Notes: a model not told the origin generated them from the sequence alone. A DNA stretch of 64,000 bases from Arcobacter arenosus (GCF_005771535.1 NZ_VANU01000006.1:62001-126000), one strand, 5' to 3'; shown: positions 18,219 through 26,253, numbered from the stretch's first letter. Made by a program: numbers and translations.

Positions 18219-18539
18219 TTAAAACTCTTGTCTTTTTATGTAAGTAGTGTAAAAGTTAATGTAAGGATTATCCTCTTTTAACTTTTCTACTTTCACTTCT
18301 AACTTACTGCTTATTAATTTACAAGTTTCATGGTTTTGTTTAATTGGATTAGAAAGCATCAAACCTGTACATAAACTCAAAGTATCAGTTAATATTTTTA
18401 TATCCTCAGAAGCATTCATAAAGTTGGGTAACTCTTCTTTAATTCTTTTATCCATGAAATTAATTGTAATTGATATTAATGCAAAACTAATAGCACCACT
18501 AACAATAGCAATCTTTAAATATCTGAATAATGTTTTCAT
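18219..18539 (-). CDS. Small inner-membrane protein, unknown
   Basis: The 106-residue product has one N-terminal transmembrane helix (IAIVSGAISFALISITINF, about 11-29) and a helical periplasmic-type domain with two cysteines (near 57 and 73) that could form a disulfide. It is divergent from the winged-helix gene and convergent with endA. No ribosome binding site precedes the ATG, but an extended -10 sits 7-15 bases upstream, suggesting a leaderless transcript. Family and function are not recognised. Confidence 0.55.
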   Translation of the reverse strand: MKTLFRYLKIAIVSGAISFALISITINFMDKRIKEELPNFMNASEDIKILTDTLSLCTGLMLSNPIKQNHETCKLISSKLEVKVEKLKEDNPYINFYTTYIKRQEF

Positions 18540-18545
18540 AGAAAA

Positions 18546-18554
18546 ATTATAGCA
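18546..18554 (-). promoter_or_regulatory. Extended -10 for a leaderless transcript
   Basis: Read on the minus strand this is TGCTATAAT, a perfect extended -10. The ATG of the 106-residue gene lies so close that the expected transcription start falls on or next to the start codon. Confidence 0.55.
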
Positions 18555-18635
18555 AATCTTTTAATTTAAATTAGAATGAGATATTTAGGAGACATTCTTT
18601 AGTTATAATATTTTTTGTTATCAAAGGAAATAGCT

Positions 18636-19058
18636 ATGTTACATATTGACTACCAACTAACTAAAAAAGATTCTACTAAAATAAAAAAGAAATTAGAACA
18701 AGAAAAACTTACACTTGAACAATACATTCAAAAGTTAATTGATTCAGATATAAATTCAACAATTAATTTAGGTAAAGGCTTTTACTATGATAGTTATCTA
18801 AATAGATTCTTTGATTCAAAAAAAAATGAAATTACATTTACAAAGTTAGAGAAAAAACTTGTATTAACACTACTTCAAGATACTACTAAAATATTTACAA
18901 TTGATGAGATAAGAGAAAAAGTATGGAAGAAAGACAATGCAACAGTTTATACTATTAGAAATATAATTAATAAAATAAGAACAAAAACCTTTTATGAACT
19001 ATTTGAAAACTATTCAAATAAAGGTTATTCTTTAAATATACCAAAAGGAAATAAATGA
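18636..19058 (+). CDS. OmpR/PhoB-type winged-helix protein without receiver domain
   Basis: The 140-residue product has an N-terminal helical segment (about 1-50) in place of a receiver domain. A C-terminal winged helix follows with LEKKLVLTLLQDTTKIFTIDEIRE, VWKKDNATVYTIRNIINKIR and the final GYSLN hairpin typical of Trans_reg_C domains. ATG 18636 is chosen because AAAGGAA lies in front of it; a TTG 21 bases earlier is in frame but poorly placed. It overlaps the exported OB-fold gene (ATGA) and may control it. With no phosphorylation domain, its signal is unknown. Confidence 0.7.
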   Translation: MLHIDYQLTKKDSTKIKKKLEQEKLTLEQYIQKLIDSDINSTINLGKGFYYDSYLNRFFDSKKNEITFTKLEKKLVLTLLQDTTKIFTIDEIREKVWKKDNATVYTIRNIINKIRTKTFYELFENYSNKGYSLNIPKGNK

Positions 19059-19399
19059 AAAAGATTTTACTGTTACTAACTTTTAGCATATCCCTATTTG
19101 CTTCTTCAATATCTTCAAGTGAAGCAAGTAATTACATAGGACTAGAAAAAACTGTTTGTGGAAAAGTTGTAGGAACTTATTACGCTAAATCATCAAATGG
19201 AGCACCCACCTTTTTAAACTTTGATTTGCCATATCCAAATCAATTGTTTACAGCTGTTATCTTTGAAAGAAGTAGAAATAGTTTTAGTGGGAATCCAGAA
19301 AGTATGTTTAAATATAAAAACATTTGTGTTACTGGTTATATTGATGAGTATAAAGGTGTACCTCAAATTATAGTAGAGAATAGTTCACAGATTAAATAA
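19055..19399 (+). CDS. Exported OB-fold protein
   Basis: A signal peptide (MKKILLLLTFSISLFASS) is followed by about 95 residues of an OB-fold pattern: KTVCGKVVGTYYAK, PTFLNFDLPYP, FTAVIFERSR and KNICVTGYIDEYKGVPQIIVEN. This is the YhcR/tRNA_anti-like arrangement often found next to or within secreted nucleases. Its two cysteines may form a disulfide. It is coupled to the winged-helix gene and 860 bases from the secreted endonuclease, so binding extracellular or periplasmic nucleic acid is plausible. No catalytic residues are seen. Confidence 0.65.
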   Translation: MKKILLLLTFSISLFASSISSSEASNYIGLEKTVCGKVVGTYYAKSSNGAPTFLNFDLPYPNQLFTAVIFERSRNSFSGNPESMFKYKNICVTGYIDEYKGVPQIIVENSSQIK

Positions 19400-19435
19400 G
19401 AAGATAAAATAGATAATCTTTATAGAAAGATAAAA

Positions 19436-19457
19436 TTACCCAATTTGAATTGGGTAA
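19436..19457. terminator. Bidirectional terminator between OB-fold gene and Y-family polymerase
   Basis: TTACCCAATT and AATTGGGTAA form a near-perfect stem with a tiny loop. CTTTT follows on the plus strand and TTTTAT on the minus strand, serving the two convergent genes. Confidence 0.75.
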
Positions 19458-19460
19458 CTT

Positions 19461-20753
19461 TTAAACCTCAAATTCTCTCCCATACCTAACAACATCAACA
19501 CCATATTTATCTCTCACTTTTTCAAGCTTTTCATTTAAAGATTTAAACTTACTATCCCTTTCTAAATCAACTAAAGATAATGTCTTTTGATTTGCTCGAC
19601 TAATAAAATTTGAAGCAGATATGGCTATAAAATGAATCTTATGATTTATATGAAAATCTAACTTCTTTATCATCTCTTGTGCTAAATCTATTAAAAATCT
19701 TTCATTAAACAATCTATTGTAAGTAATTGATTGAGATGCTTTTCCTCCATACTCATATCTAATTTTAAAATAAAAAGTTGTTGGGTTTAATTTTAACTTT
19801 GTAATTGTATATGATAAATACCTTGCTAAAACCATTACTCTTCTAAATACTTCATTCCTATCTAAAATTGCTACAAAGTTTCTACTTATACCAATTCCTC
19901 TTCTATCAGAATAAGCAATTACCTTTTCATTATCAATTCCACAAATCCTTTTATATAAATCACGTCCAGTCTTACCATATGGTTCAAAGAATCTTGGTTT
20001 TGCTCTTAATTCACCTAATGTTTTAATTTTAAAGTAATCACATCTTTTAGATAAAGCACGTCCAATACCAGGGAAATCATTTACATCAATATGATCTGTT
20101 GTATCAAATACTTTTTCTTGGGGAACTGCAGTTACTCCAAATGGTTTTACTGTATCAGTTAGAAATTTTGCTATCCATTTTGATTTAGATGCTCCAATAG
20201 TAATAGGAAGATCAAATATTCTTAATATATCATCTCTTAATTTTGTAATAAAATCTAATGTATCTTCATCTTTTATCCAACCATTTAAATCTCCAAAGAA
20301 CTCATCTATTGAATATTGTTCTAATACAGGTATATGATATTCTAAATACTCCTTTAGCTTTTGAGAAAGGGTTTGATAATATAAATGATCTGAAGGAAGT
20401 ATTAATAAATTAGGACATAAGACTAAGGCTTCTTTTAATGGTGTTCCTGTTTTTATTCCATATTTCTTTGCTTCATATGATTTTGCTATTACAATTCCAT
20501 GTATATAACCTTCATCACTTATAAACTCTTTTCTCCAAGCACCTAATATATTATTTGCATCATAATTGTTTCTAAACTCTAATACTGAATTAAAAGCACC
20601 ACTATCATTTAATAAAACACCATCTTTGTTTTTATTTGAAAATATCTTATTATCAGAGCTTTTAACAACTACTACATTTTTCCCTTTTAAAAAAGGATAC
20701 CTTGTTCTTTCTGCACTTACAAAGTAACAGTCTAAATCTAAATGTATCTTCAT
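19461..20753 (-). CDS. Y-family DNA polymerase (DinB/UmuC type)
   Basis: The 430-residue product begins with the catalytic strand LDLDCYFVSAE and has the second catalytic motif YSIDEFFGD (near 144-152). Finger-domain features (YGIKTGTPLKEA), the thumb HhH region (DFPGIGRAL) and a little-finger domain follow. It should copy past damaged bases. An insert around residues 35-75 is typical of the long DinB-like forms I associate with Campylobacterota. It lies inside the element, divergent from mcrC. Two copies of a palindrome also found before the S24 repressor lie directly upstream, so damage-induced expression is likely. Confidence 0.9.
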   Translation of the reverse strand: MKIHLDLDCYFVSAERTRYPFLKGKNVVVVKSSDNKIFSNKNKDGVLLNDSGAFNSVLEFRNNYDANNILGAWRKEFISDEGYIHGIVIAKSYEAKKYGIKTGTPLKEALVLCPNLLILPSDHLYYQTLSQKLKEYLEYHIPVLEQYSIDEFFGDLNGWIKDEDTLDFITKLRDDILRIFDLPITIGASKSKWIAKFLTDTVKPFGVTAVPQEKVFDTTDHIDVNDFPGIGRALSKRCDYFKIKTLGELRAKPRFFEPYGKTGRDLYKRICGIDNEKVIAYSDRRGIGISRNFVAILDRNEVFRRVMVLARYLSYTITKLKLNPTTFYFKIRYEYGGKASQSITYNRLFNERFLIDLAQEMIKKLDFHINHKIHFIAISASNFISRANQKTLSLVDLERDSKFKSLNEKLEKVRDKYGVDVVRYGREFEV

Positions 20754-20756
20754 TTT

Positions 20757-20801
20757 ATTACACCTTGTAATAATTTATTGAAAATATATTGCAATTTGTA
20801 T
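20757..20801 (-). promoter_or_regulatory. Two operator-like palindromes before the Y-family polymerase
   Basis: ATTACA-CCT-TGTAAT (20757-20771) is a perfect palindrome covering the AAGG ribosome site of the polymerase. TTGCA-ATT-TGTAT (20789-20801) is a near-palindrome 18 bases further upstream. Both fit TTRCA-N3-TGYAA, as does the site before the S24 repressor at 24228. They are placed so that bound repressor would block the polymerase promoter or translation start. Confidence 0.55.
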
Positions 20802-20950
20802 ATAATTTAGTAGAAAATTGATATGAAGGTTAATTTATTTTTATAAGTAGACATTATATTATATTGAAAATTCTGTATACTAATTTATGAAATAATCTCT
20901 TTTTTAGTAAATAAGAGTATTATAAATCAACTAAAAGATTATAAAAGAAA

Positions 20951-22084
20951 ATGATGAATTATCTATTTGAAAATCAAAATATTACAAAATCCTTAGAATC
21001 CTATATCAAAGAAAATAAATCATTACATGAACATTTTGAAATAAACTTCAATAGAATTAAACCAAAAAATAGATGTGGTTTTTTATCAATAGAAAATGAG
21101 AACTATTTCATCATTCCAAAAATCTCAAATAAAGAAGAACAAAATCTAAATATATTCATATATATGCTTTTAAAAGCTTATGATATAAAAATATCAAATC
21201 CTGATATTGCAAATTTACAAAACACAAATTTTAAATATCTTGAACTTTTTATCAGATTCTTTGCTGATTCATTACTTCATGAATTAAAAAGAGGTATTTA
21301 TAAAACATATATAACAAGAGAAGAGAACTTAAAAGTATTAAGAGGTAAGTATCTTATTGAGAAAAACTTTCAAAACTTTTATCATATGAATATTTATTGT
21401 GAATTTGATGAATTTTCAACTGATAATGAACTAAACAAATTCTTTTTATATGCAATCAAAATATTTAAAAGATACTCTTCTTATTCAAATTTACATAAGT
21501 GTGATTCCGTTTTTGATGAAGTTTATTATTCTCATATAGATATAAATAGGATCAATTTTAAATTTGATAGGTTAAACCAAAGATTTGAAAAGTCTTATGA
21601 AATTGCTATGATGATATTAAAAAAGCTTTCACCATTAGTTAATAATTCAACTCAAAAAAGTTTTGCATTTTTATTTGATATGAGTGAAGTGTTTGAAAAG
21701 TTTATAGGAAATCTTTATAAAGAAATAGATTCTTCAACTTTATTGCAATGTGAAAGAAACTTTGGGAATTTAAAATTAAAACCAGATATTAAAACAGAAA
21801 CTCAAATAATTGATACAAAATATAAATTAGTTAAAAATAAAGATGATTTAAAAACTCATGATAAATATCAGATGTTTACCTATGGAATAAATTTTAATAT
21901 TAGAGATACCATACTTTTATATCCAAAACATATCTTGGATGTTGATGAAGATTTGAGACTTGGGAAAGATTATAATTTAGTGAATTTAAAAATTAAAAGT
22001 ATTGATTTGAAATTTGAAGATGATGGATATAAAGAATATACAGAAGAGATAAAAAATAGATTGGAGAAAATGAATGAATTTTGA
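20951..22084 (+). CDS. mcrC: McrC-family restriction subunit
   Basis: The 377-residue product has an N-terminal beta-rich region and a C-terminal PD-(D/E)xK nuclease core: NLKLKPDIKT near residue 276 and IIDTKYK near 289, matching the McrC D...DxK pattern. ESYIKENKSLHEHF and the LHELKRGIYKTY region are typical of this family. McrC binds the McrB AAA+ ring and cuts DNA carrying modified cytosines. It overlaps mcrB by 11 bases. The order mcrC then mcrB is the reverse of the E. coli operon. Confidence 0.85.
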   Translation: MMNYLFENQNITKSLESYIKENKSLHEHFEINFNRIKPKNRCGFLSIENENYFIIPKISNKEEQNLNIFIYMLLKAYDIKISNPDIANLQNTNFKYLELFIRFFADSLLHELKRGIYKTYITREENLKVLRGKYLIEKNFQNFYHMNIYCEFDEFSTDNELNKFFLYAIKIFKRYSSYSNLHKCDSVFDEVYYSHIDINRINFKFDRLNQRFEKSYEIAMMILKKLSPLVNNSTQKSFAFLFDMSEVFEKFIGNLYKEIDSSTLLQCERNFGNLKLKPDIKTETQIIDTKYKLVKNKDDLKTHDKYQMFTYGINFNIRDTILLYPKHILDVDEDLRLGKDYNLVNLKIKSIDLKFEDDGYKEYTEEIKNRLEKMNEF

Positions 22085-24131
22085 GCTTTTTGAAAAAGTT
22101 ACTGAAAACAATAATGGGAATATTATTGGATTAAATATTAATTCAAAACCAGAATATCAAGAAGATTTTAAAAACTTGTTGAGAGATTTTAATAAGTTTA
22201 CAGAATTAGTTTGTCCAGAGAATTTAAGTCCAATTGGACTTGATAATAGATGGCAAAATAGTGGAAATTATAAAAAGTATTTCTGGAATCAATTTAAGAT
22301 AAATAATACTGATATTAAAGAATATACAGGTTATTCAATATGGCTTGGTGTAGATATTCGAGGAATTAAAATTCAATGTGGTACTACACAAGAGTTTAGT
22401 GGTAACAGACAAAAAGAAAATGAGAATATTTTTAATTTTATTAAAGAACAAGTGAATGAAATTTTTAATTTAGTTGGAATATATGATTCAGTAATTTTTT
22501 CGAAATTTGAAAGAAATGAATTTTTAGATACATCTTATGATAGATATGCTGCATTGTATTTTCAATACAAAGGAAATAATGAGTTTGAAGATACTAAATA
22601 TTTCAAAGTGATATTAAAATTTTTGTCTGAAAAACTTACTAATTATTTAAGTTCCAGAACAGTTGCTTCAAAAAAAGATTATGAAGAAGAATTTAAAAAA
22701 TATTGGTTTGGCGATATGATTCTTCAACAAAATGGTTCTAAATACGCGGAAGGAACTAAAACATCATATTTTAGAGAACTAACTAGACTGAAAGATATTA
22801 TAAATGAAAGCATTTTTAGAATTGATGATATAGAACTTTTAAACATAATTTTGAATAGATTAGAAAAAGGTGATTTAGAAGAATACAATAAAAGACACCA
22901 GAATACTGATCCGAGTAATGGATTAAAACAATACATAATTTTTATAAAGAATTTAGATAAATTAGAAGAAAAATATATTGATAAAGGGAACCTCATAAAG
23001 AGTAATAAAAACTTAATAAAAAACATAATTCTTTATGGTGCACCCGGTGTTGGTAAAACTCATAATTATAAAAAGTTAATTTCTTTAATAGAAGAGGGTA
23101 AATCTCAAAAAGAAATATTTGATTCAATAAAAAAAAATGAATATAACGATGATTCAAATGAAATATTTTTAAATATAAAAAATGAAAAAAGAGTTGAGTT
23201 CATAACATTTCATCAAAGCTTTGGATATGAAGATTTCATTGAAGGTTTTAGACCAAATGAGGAAGGAAAAATTTATTTAAAAGATGGAATATTTAAAAAT
23301 ATTTCTAATTCAGCTTCTTCTAAAGTTAACTTAAATGAAGAAAAAATTATTAATCGAATGTTTAAAAGTGAGCATCGAATATTTAGAATAGAAAAAATTA
23401 CCAATGAAGATATATTTTTAAAAGATGAAGAAAATAATAGTGATAATTTAATACAAATATCAAAAAAAATGATATTAGAACTTTTAGAAAATATCAATAA
23501 TGGTAATATTACATTAGAAGAAATAAAAAATAGAAAAATAGAAAATTTAAGATTATATTTTGATAAGTTTTATGGAGGGAATAATTTAATCATATATAAT
23601 TTATGTAAATCATTTATTGAAGAAATTAACTACATTAATGGTAAAAACTTTTTTTTAGTAATTGATGAAATTAATAGAGGTAATATCTCAAAAATATTTG
23701 GAGAATTAATTACACTTATTGAAGAATCAAAAAGAGATAATTATGAAGTTACTCTTCCTTATTCAAAAGAAAAATTTAAAGTACCATCAAATCTTTATAT
23801 TATTGGAACTATGAATACTACAGATAAATCCATTGCATTAATTGACGTTGCTTTGAGAAGAAGATTTACCTTTCTTAAAATGTTACCAAATACTGATTTA
23901 GTAATTAAAGGTTTTTCAAATGAATTTGTAAAACTTAATGAACAAATTAAAAAAGACTTAGGTGAAGAGTATCAAATAGGACATAGTTATTTCATGAATA
24001 TACCTGAGTCAGATTTAGACTTTGTTAAAGAATATAAAATTAAGCCATTACTAGAGGAGTATTACTATGGTGATGAAGAAAAATTAAAAATTGCATTAAA
24101 AATAATTGGATTTGAAGATAATTATAATTAA
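22074..24131 (+). CDS. mcrB: McrB-type AAA+ GTPase with DNA-binding N-terminus
   Basis: The 685-residue product has an N-terminal domain (about 1-150) resembling the MrcB_N/DUF3578 DNA-recognition module: FTELVCPENL, NRWQNSG and YSIWLGVDIRG. A AAA+ domain follows with Walker A YGAPGVGKTHN (near 322), a long insert, Walker B FFLVIDEINRG (near 528) and the McrB signature MNTTDKS (near 581). This motor loads on modified DNA and drives McrC cleavage. GGAG lies before the ATG inside mcrC. Substrate specificity cannot be read from the sequence, since the N-terminal domain differs from that of E. coli McrB. Confidence 0.88.
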   Translation: MNFELFEKVTENNNGNIIGLNINSKPEYQEDFKNLLRDFNKFTELVCPENLSPIGLDNRWQNSGNYKKYFWNQFKINNTDIKEYTGYSIWLGVDIRGIKIQCGTTQEFSGNRQKENENIFNFIKEQVNEIFNLVGIYDSVIFSKFERNEFLDTSYDRYAALYFQYKGNNEFEDTKYFKVILKFLSEKLTNYLSSRTVASKKDYEEEFKKYWFGDMILQQNGSKYAEGTKTSYFRELTRLKDIINESIFRIDDIELLNIILNRLEKGDLEEYNKRHQNTDPSNGLKQYIIFIKNLDKLEEKYIDKGNLIKSNKNLIKNIILYGAPGVGKTHNYKKLISLIEEGKSQKEIFDSIKKNEYNDDSNEIFLNIKNEKRVEFITFHQSFGYEDFIEGFRPNEEGKIYLKDGIFKNISNSASSKVNLNEEKIINRMFKSEHRIFRIEKITNEDIFLKDEENNSDNLIQISKKMILELLENINNGNITLEEIKNRKIENLRLYFDKFYGGNNLIIYNLCKSFIEEINYINGKNFFLVIDEINRGNISKIFGELITLIEESKRDNYEVTLPYSKEKFKVPSNLYIIGTMNTTDKSIALIDVALRRRFTFLKMLPNTDLVIKGFSNEFVKLNEQIKKDLGEEYQIGHSYFMNIPESDLDFVKEYKIKPLLEEYYYGDEEKLKIALKIIGFEDNYN

Positions 24132-24227
24132 ATAAATAAGTTATAATATTATGAAACTAAAAGTAAATTTATCATTTATCATAATTTAGAAACATTAGAG
24201 TTTGATAGAAAAATATATTTTAAATAT

Positions 24228-24240
24228 TTGCAATCTGCAA
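24228..24240. promoter_or_regulatory. Operator-like palindrome before the S24 repressor
   Basis: TTGCA-ATC-TGCAA is a perfect 5-bp inverted repeat with a 3-base spacer, 62 bases before the repressor start. It matches the two sites before the Y-family polymerase, so it is the likely binding site for the repressor itself (autoregulation). Confidence 0.6.
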
Positions 24241-24301
24241 TATTTTTAATCTTTTTTTTTTATTTAGTTAAAATACTAAAATCAACAGAAAAAGGTTTAA
24301 A

Positions 24302-24967
24302 ATGATAAGTAGTAACTTTGAATCAGTAATGCAAAAAATAAGAGTTTATCTACAAGAAAAGAATGATTGTAGAGTTTTTGATAAAGATATAGCAAAAGCT
24401 TTAGAGATATCAACTGAACATTATAGTAGATCTAAAACTGAAAATAAGATACCTTTACAGCCAATTATAAATTTCTGTGCAAAAGAGAACATTGTAATTA
24501 ACTATATACTATTTGATCAAATGCCAGAATCACTTCATAAAACTACAGATAAGATTATTAGTGTTAAATACTTTAAAAATGTAAATAGTTCTGCTGGTGG
24601 TGGAGCATTTAATGATGAAGAAAATTGTGAATATTTAGATTTAGATTTAAACACAATAAAAAGACTTGGAGGAATAGAAAAAGCAAAGCATATTGAAGCA
24701 TTAAATGTAACAGGTGAATCAATGGAACCAGTTATCAAAGATAATTCAATTGTTTTTATTGATAAAACATCTATAACTCCTAAATTGAATGAAGATGATG
24801 TTTATGTTGTTAATACTCCAAATGGGATATTAGTAAAACAAGTAATATTAATAGAAGAATTAAAAAAGATTCAACTTCTATCATATAACAAACTATATTT
24901 ACCAGAAATATTTTATTGTGATGAAGTAACTATAATAGGAAAGGTAATAGCTGTAAGAGCTAATTAA
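24302..24967 (+). CDS. CI/LexA-like S24 self-cleaving repressor
   Basis: The 221-residue product has an N-terminal helix-turn-helix (DKDIAKALEISTEHYSRSKTENKIP, about 27-52) and a C-terminal S24 peptidase domain. The cleavage site is Ala98-Gly99 in NSSAGGGA, the catalytic Ser140 is in GESMEP and Lys179 in GILVKQV. RecA filaments trigger self-cleavage in this family. AAAGG lies 7 bases before the ATG. Matching palindromes lie before it and before the polymerase gene, suggesting it represses both and perhaps controls excision or transfer after DNA damage. Confidence 0.87.
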   Translation: MISSNFESVMQKIRVYLQEKNDCRVFDKDIAKALEISTEHYSRSKTENKIPLQPIINFCAKENIVINYILFDQMPESLHKTTDKIISVKYFKNVNSSAGGGAFNDEENCEYLDLDLNTIKRLGGIEKAKHIEALNVTGESMEPVIKDNSIVFIDKTSITPKLNEDDVYVVNTPNGILVKQVILIEELKKIQLLSYNKLYLPEIFYCDEVTIIGKVIAVRAN

Positions 24968-24981
24968 AAGTGAGATAAAAT

Positions 24982-25101
24982 ATGATTGAGAGTTTAATTT
25001 ATTTATCTATTTTTTTATGTGGAATTTTCTTATATGCTTTTTTTAAAGATAGATTGATTAAAAAAGATAAGATGCTTTTTCATAAAGAGAGGTTTAAATA
25101 A
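24982..25101 (+). CDS. Possible 39-residue membrane protein
   Basis: An ATG 15 bases after the repressor stop opens a 39-codon frame: a hydrophobic helix (LIYLSIFLCGIFLYAFF, about 5-21) followed by a strongly basic tail (KDRLIKKDKM...). A GTGAGA purine run lies just upstream as a weak ribosome site. The single-helix, positive-inside layout resembles small inner-membrane proteins. It may be co-transcribed with the repressor. Function is unknown. Confidence 0.45.
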   Translation: MIESLIYLSIFLCGIFLYAFFKDRLIKKDKMLFHKERFK

Positions 25102-25165
25102 TTAAGTAAAAATTAAAATATATTTAATTATTAAAAAATTATTGTTTAAATTAAAAGGTTATTTA

Positions 25166-25708
25166 ATGGATGATTTATTTTCTGAAGATATTGTTGAAGC
25201 TGAATTGAGGCCTGAAACTATTGAAGAACTAAGAAAAAGAACAGTAGGAGAATATGCAGAAGATGAAAATGAAATACTTAAAATATATTCAAATACTGGA
25301 AAAGAATGTTGTCAAATGATTGAAATAAGTACAGGTAATAGATTGGGTATAGTTGAAGGTGATTATAATAGATGTCCTTTAAGTAGTTATAAGTCAAAAA
25401 TGAAACGAGATGAAAAATATATTAATATTCATAATCATCCAAGTTATACCTCTCATAGTATTGCAGACTTAACAATTCTACTTACTTTTGATCAAATAAA
25501 TGAAGTTAGAGTAGTTTCAGCAGATAGAACATATATAGCTTCATATGAGGGACACATAGCAATAGAAAAAGAGGAAGTGGAAAAAATCGGGAAACAATTA
25601 GTAGATGAACTTTCTCTAACTTATCCTTATACTCGCAAAAGTTTATATCATAGAAATTTAGCAATTTCAGAAATCTTTGGTATAATTTTCAAAGAGGAGT
25701 TAGTATGA
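25166..25708 (+). CDS. JAMM/RadC-motif protein
   Basis: The 180-residue product has IHNHPSYTSHSIADL near residues 90-104. This fits the HxHP-x5-SxxD metal-binding motif of JAB/JAMM peptidases and of RadC. The RVVSADRTYIAS strand that follows also fits that fold. ATG 25166 has AAAAGG 7 bases upstream; a TTG at 25142 is less likely. It overlaps the next small gene (ATGA). RadC-like JAMM proteins are common in genomic islands but their reactions are poorly known; deubiquitinase-like or DNA-linked roles are both possible. Confidence 0.6.
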   Translation: MDDLFSEDIVEAELRPETIEELRKRTVGEYAEDENEILKIYSNTGKECCQMIEISTGNRLGIVEGDYNRCPLSSYKSKMKRDEKYINIHNHPSYTSHSIADLTILLTFDQINEVRVVSADRTYIASYEGHIAIEKEEVEKIGKQLVDELSLTYPYTRKSLYHRNLAISEIFGIIFKEELV

Positions 25709-25986
25709 AGAAAAAAGTTTCAATAAAACTAAAAGAAAAAAGTCAAAATACTCCAATAAAAAGAGTAGTATTTAGAAACAAACTTGAATCAAACTCAGAA
25801 TCTATGATAAATATTCATACTTTTAATAATTATGACTCAAAAGTCTTTTCAAAAGATCAATTAATTAAGTTACAAAGAATTAAAAATTTAGTGACAAAAA
25901 AAATTAATGGAAGAATTCGTAATTCGTATAAAATTCAAAAAGATTGGATTATAGATGATTCTGAAATTAGTAATATCAAAAAATAA
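25705..25986 (+). CDS. Small basic protein, unknown
   Basis: The 93-residue product is rich in Lys, Arg, Asn and Ser with no hydrophobic segment. The first 35 residues are probably disordered and the last 50 helical. AGGAG precedes the ATG, which overlaps the stop of the JAMM-motif gene, so they form a two-gene unit at the element's right end. I do not recognise it; a nucleic-acid-binding partner of the JAMM protein is only a guess. Confidence 0.6.
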   Translation: MKKKVSIKLKEKSQNTPIKRVVFRNKLESNSESMINIHTFNNYDSKVFSKDQLIKLQRIKNLVTKKINGRIRNSYKIQKDWIIDDSEISNIKK

Positions 25987-26078
25987 ATTTATGATTTAAT
26001 GAGCTTGACTCTCAAATTAATTAGCAAATACTTAATTTAAGATTTTATATTTATTTAAATAAAGTGTATATTATCTAA

Positions 26079-26164
26079 TGGTACCGCTAGTCGGACTCGA
26101 ACCGACACGCTCAAAGAGCAAGAGATTTTGAATCTCTCGAGTCTACCAATTTCTCCATAGCGGC
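26079..26164 (-). tRNA. tRNA-Leu(CAA), complete, carried by the element
   Basis: On the minus strand the 86 bases fold fully. The acceptor is GCCGCTA/TAGCGGT (with a G1-U72 wobble), the D arm GAG...CTC with TTGGTAGA, the anticodon arm AGAGA-TTCAAAA-TCTCT (anticodon CAA), the long variable arm GCTC-TTT-GAGC, the T arm GTCGG-TTCGAGT-CCGAC and an encoded ACCA. It has the same anticodon as the split host gene but different anticodon stem and variable arm. It lies inside the right end, on the element side of the TTGTGTC repeats. Confidence 0.93.
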
Positions 26165-26182
26165 TTGAAAGGTTTAATTAAT

Positions 26183-26202
26183 TTGTGTCCCTAAATTGTG
26201 TC
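26183..26202 (+). repeat. Right-end TTGTGTC repeats (probable integrase arm sites)
   Basis: TTGTGTC occurs at 26183-26189 and 26196-26202, with a related ATGTC(T) at 26205 and GTGTCTC at 26230. The left end has the same heptamer twice, 12 bases apart. Their position between the complete tRNA and the right core marks this stretch as element DNA. Confidence 0.55.
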
Positions 26203-26253
26203 CTATGTCTTTAAACGCACTATTTATTAGTGTCTCATGCTAATTAATAACTA

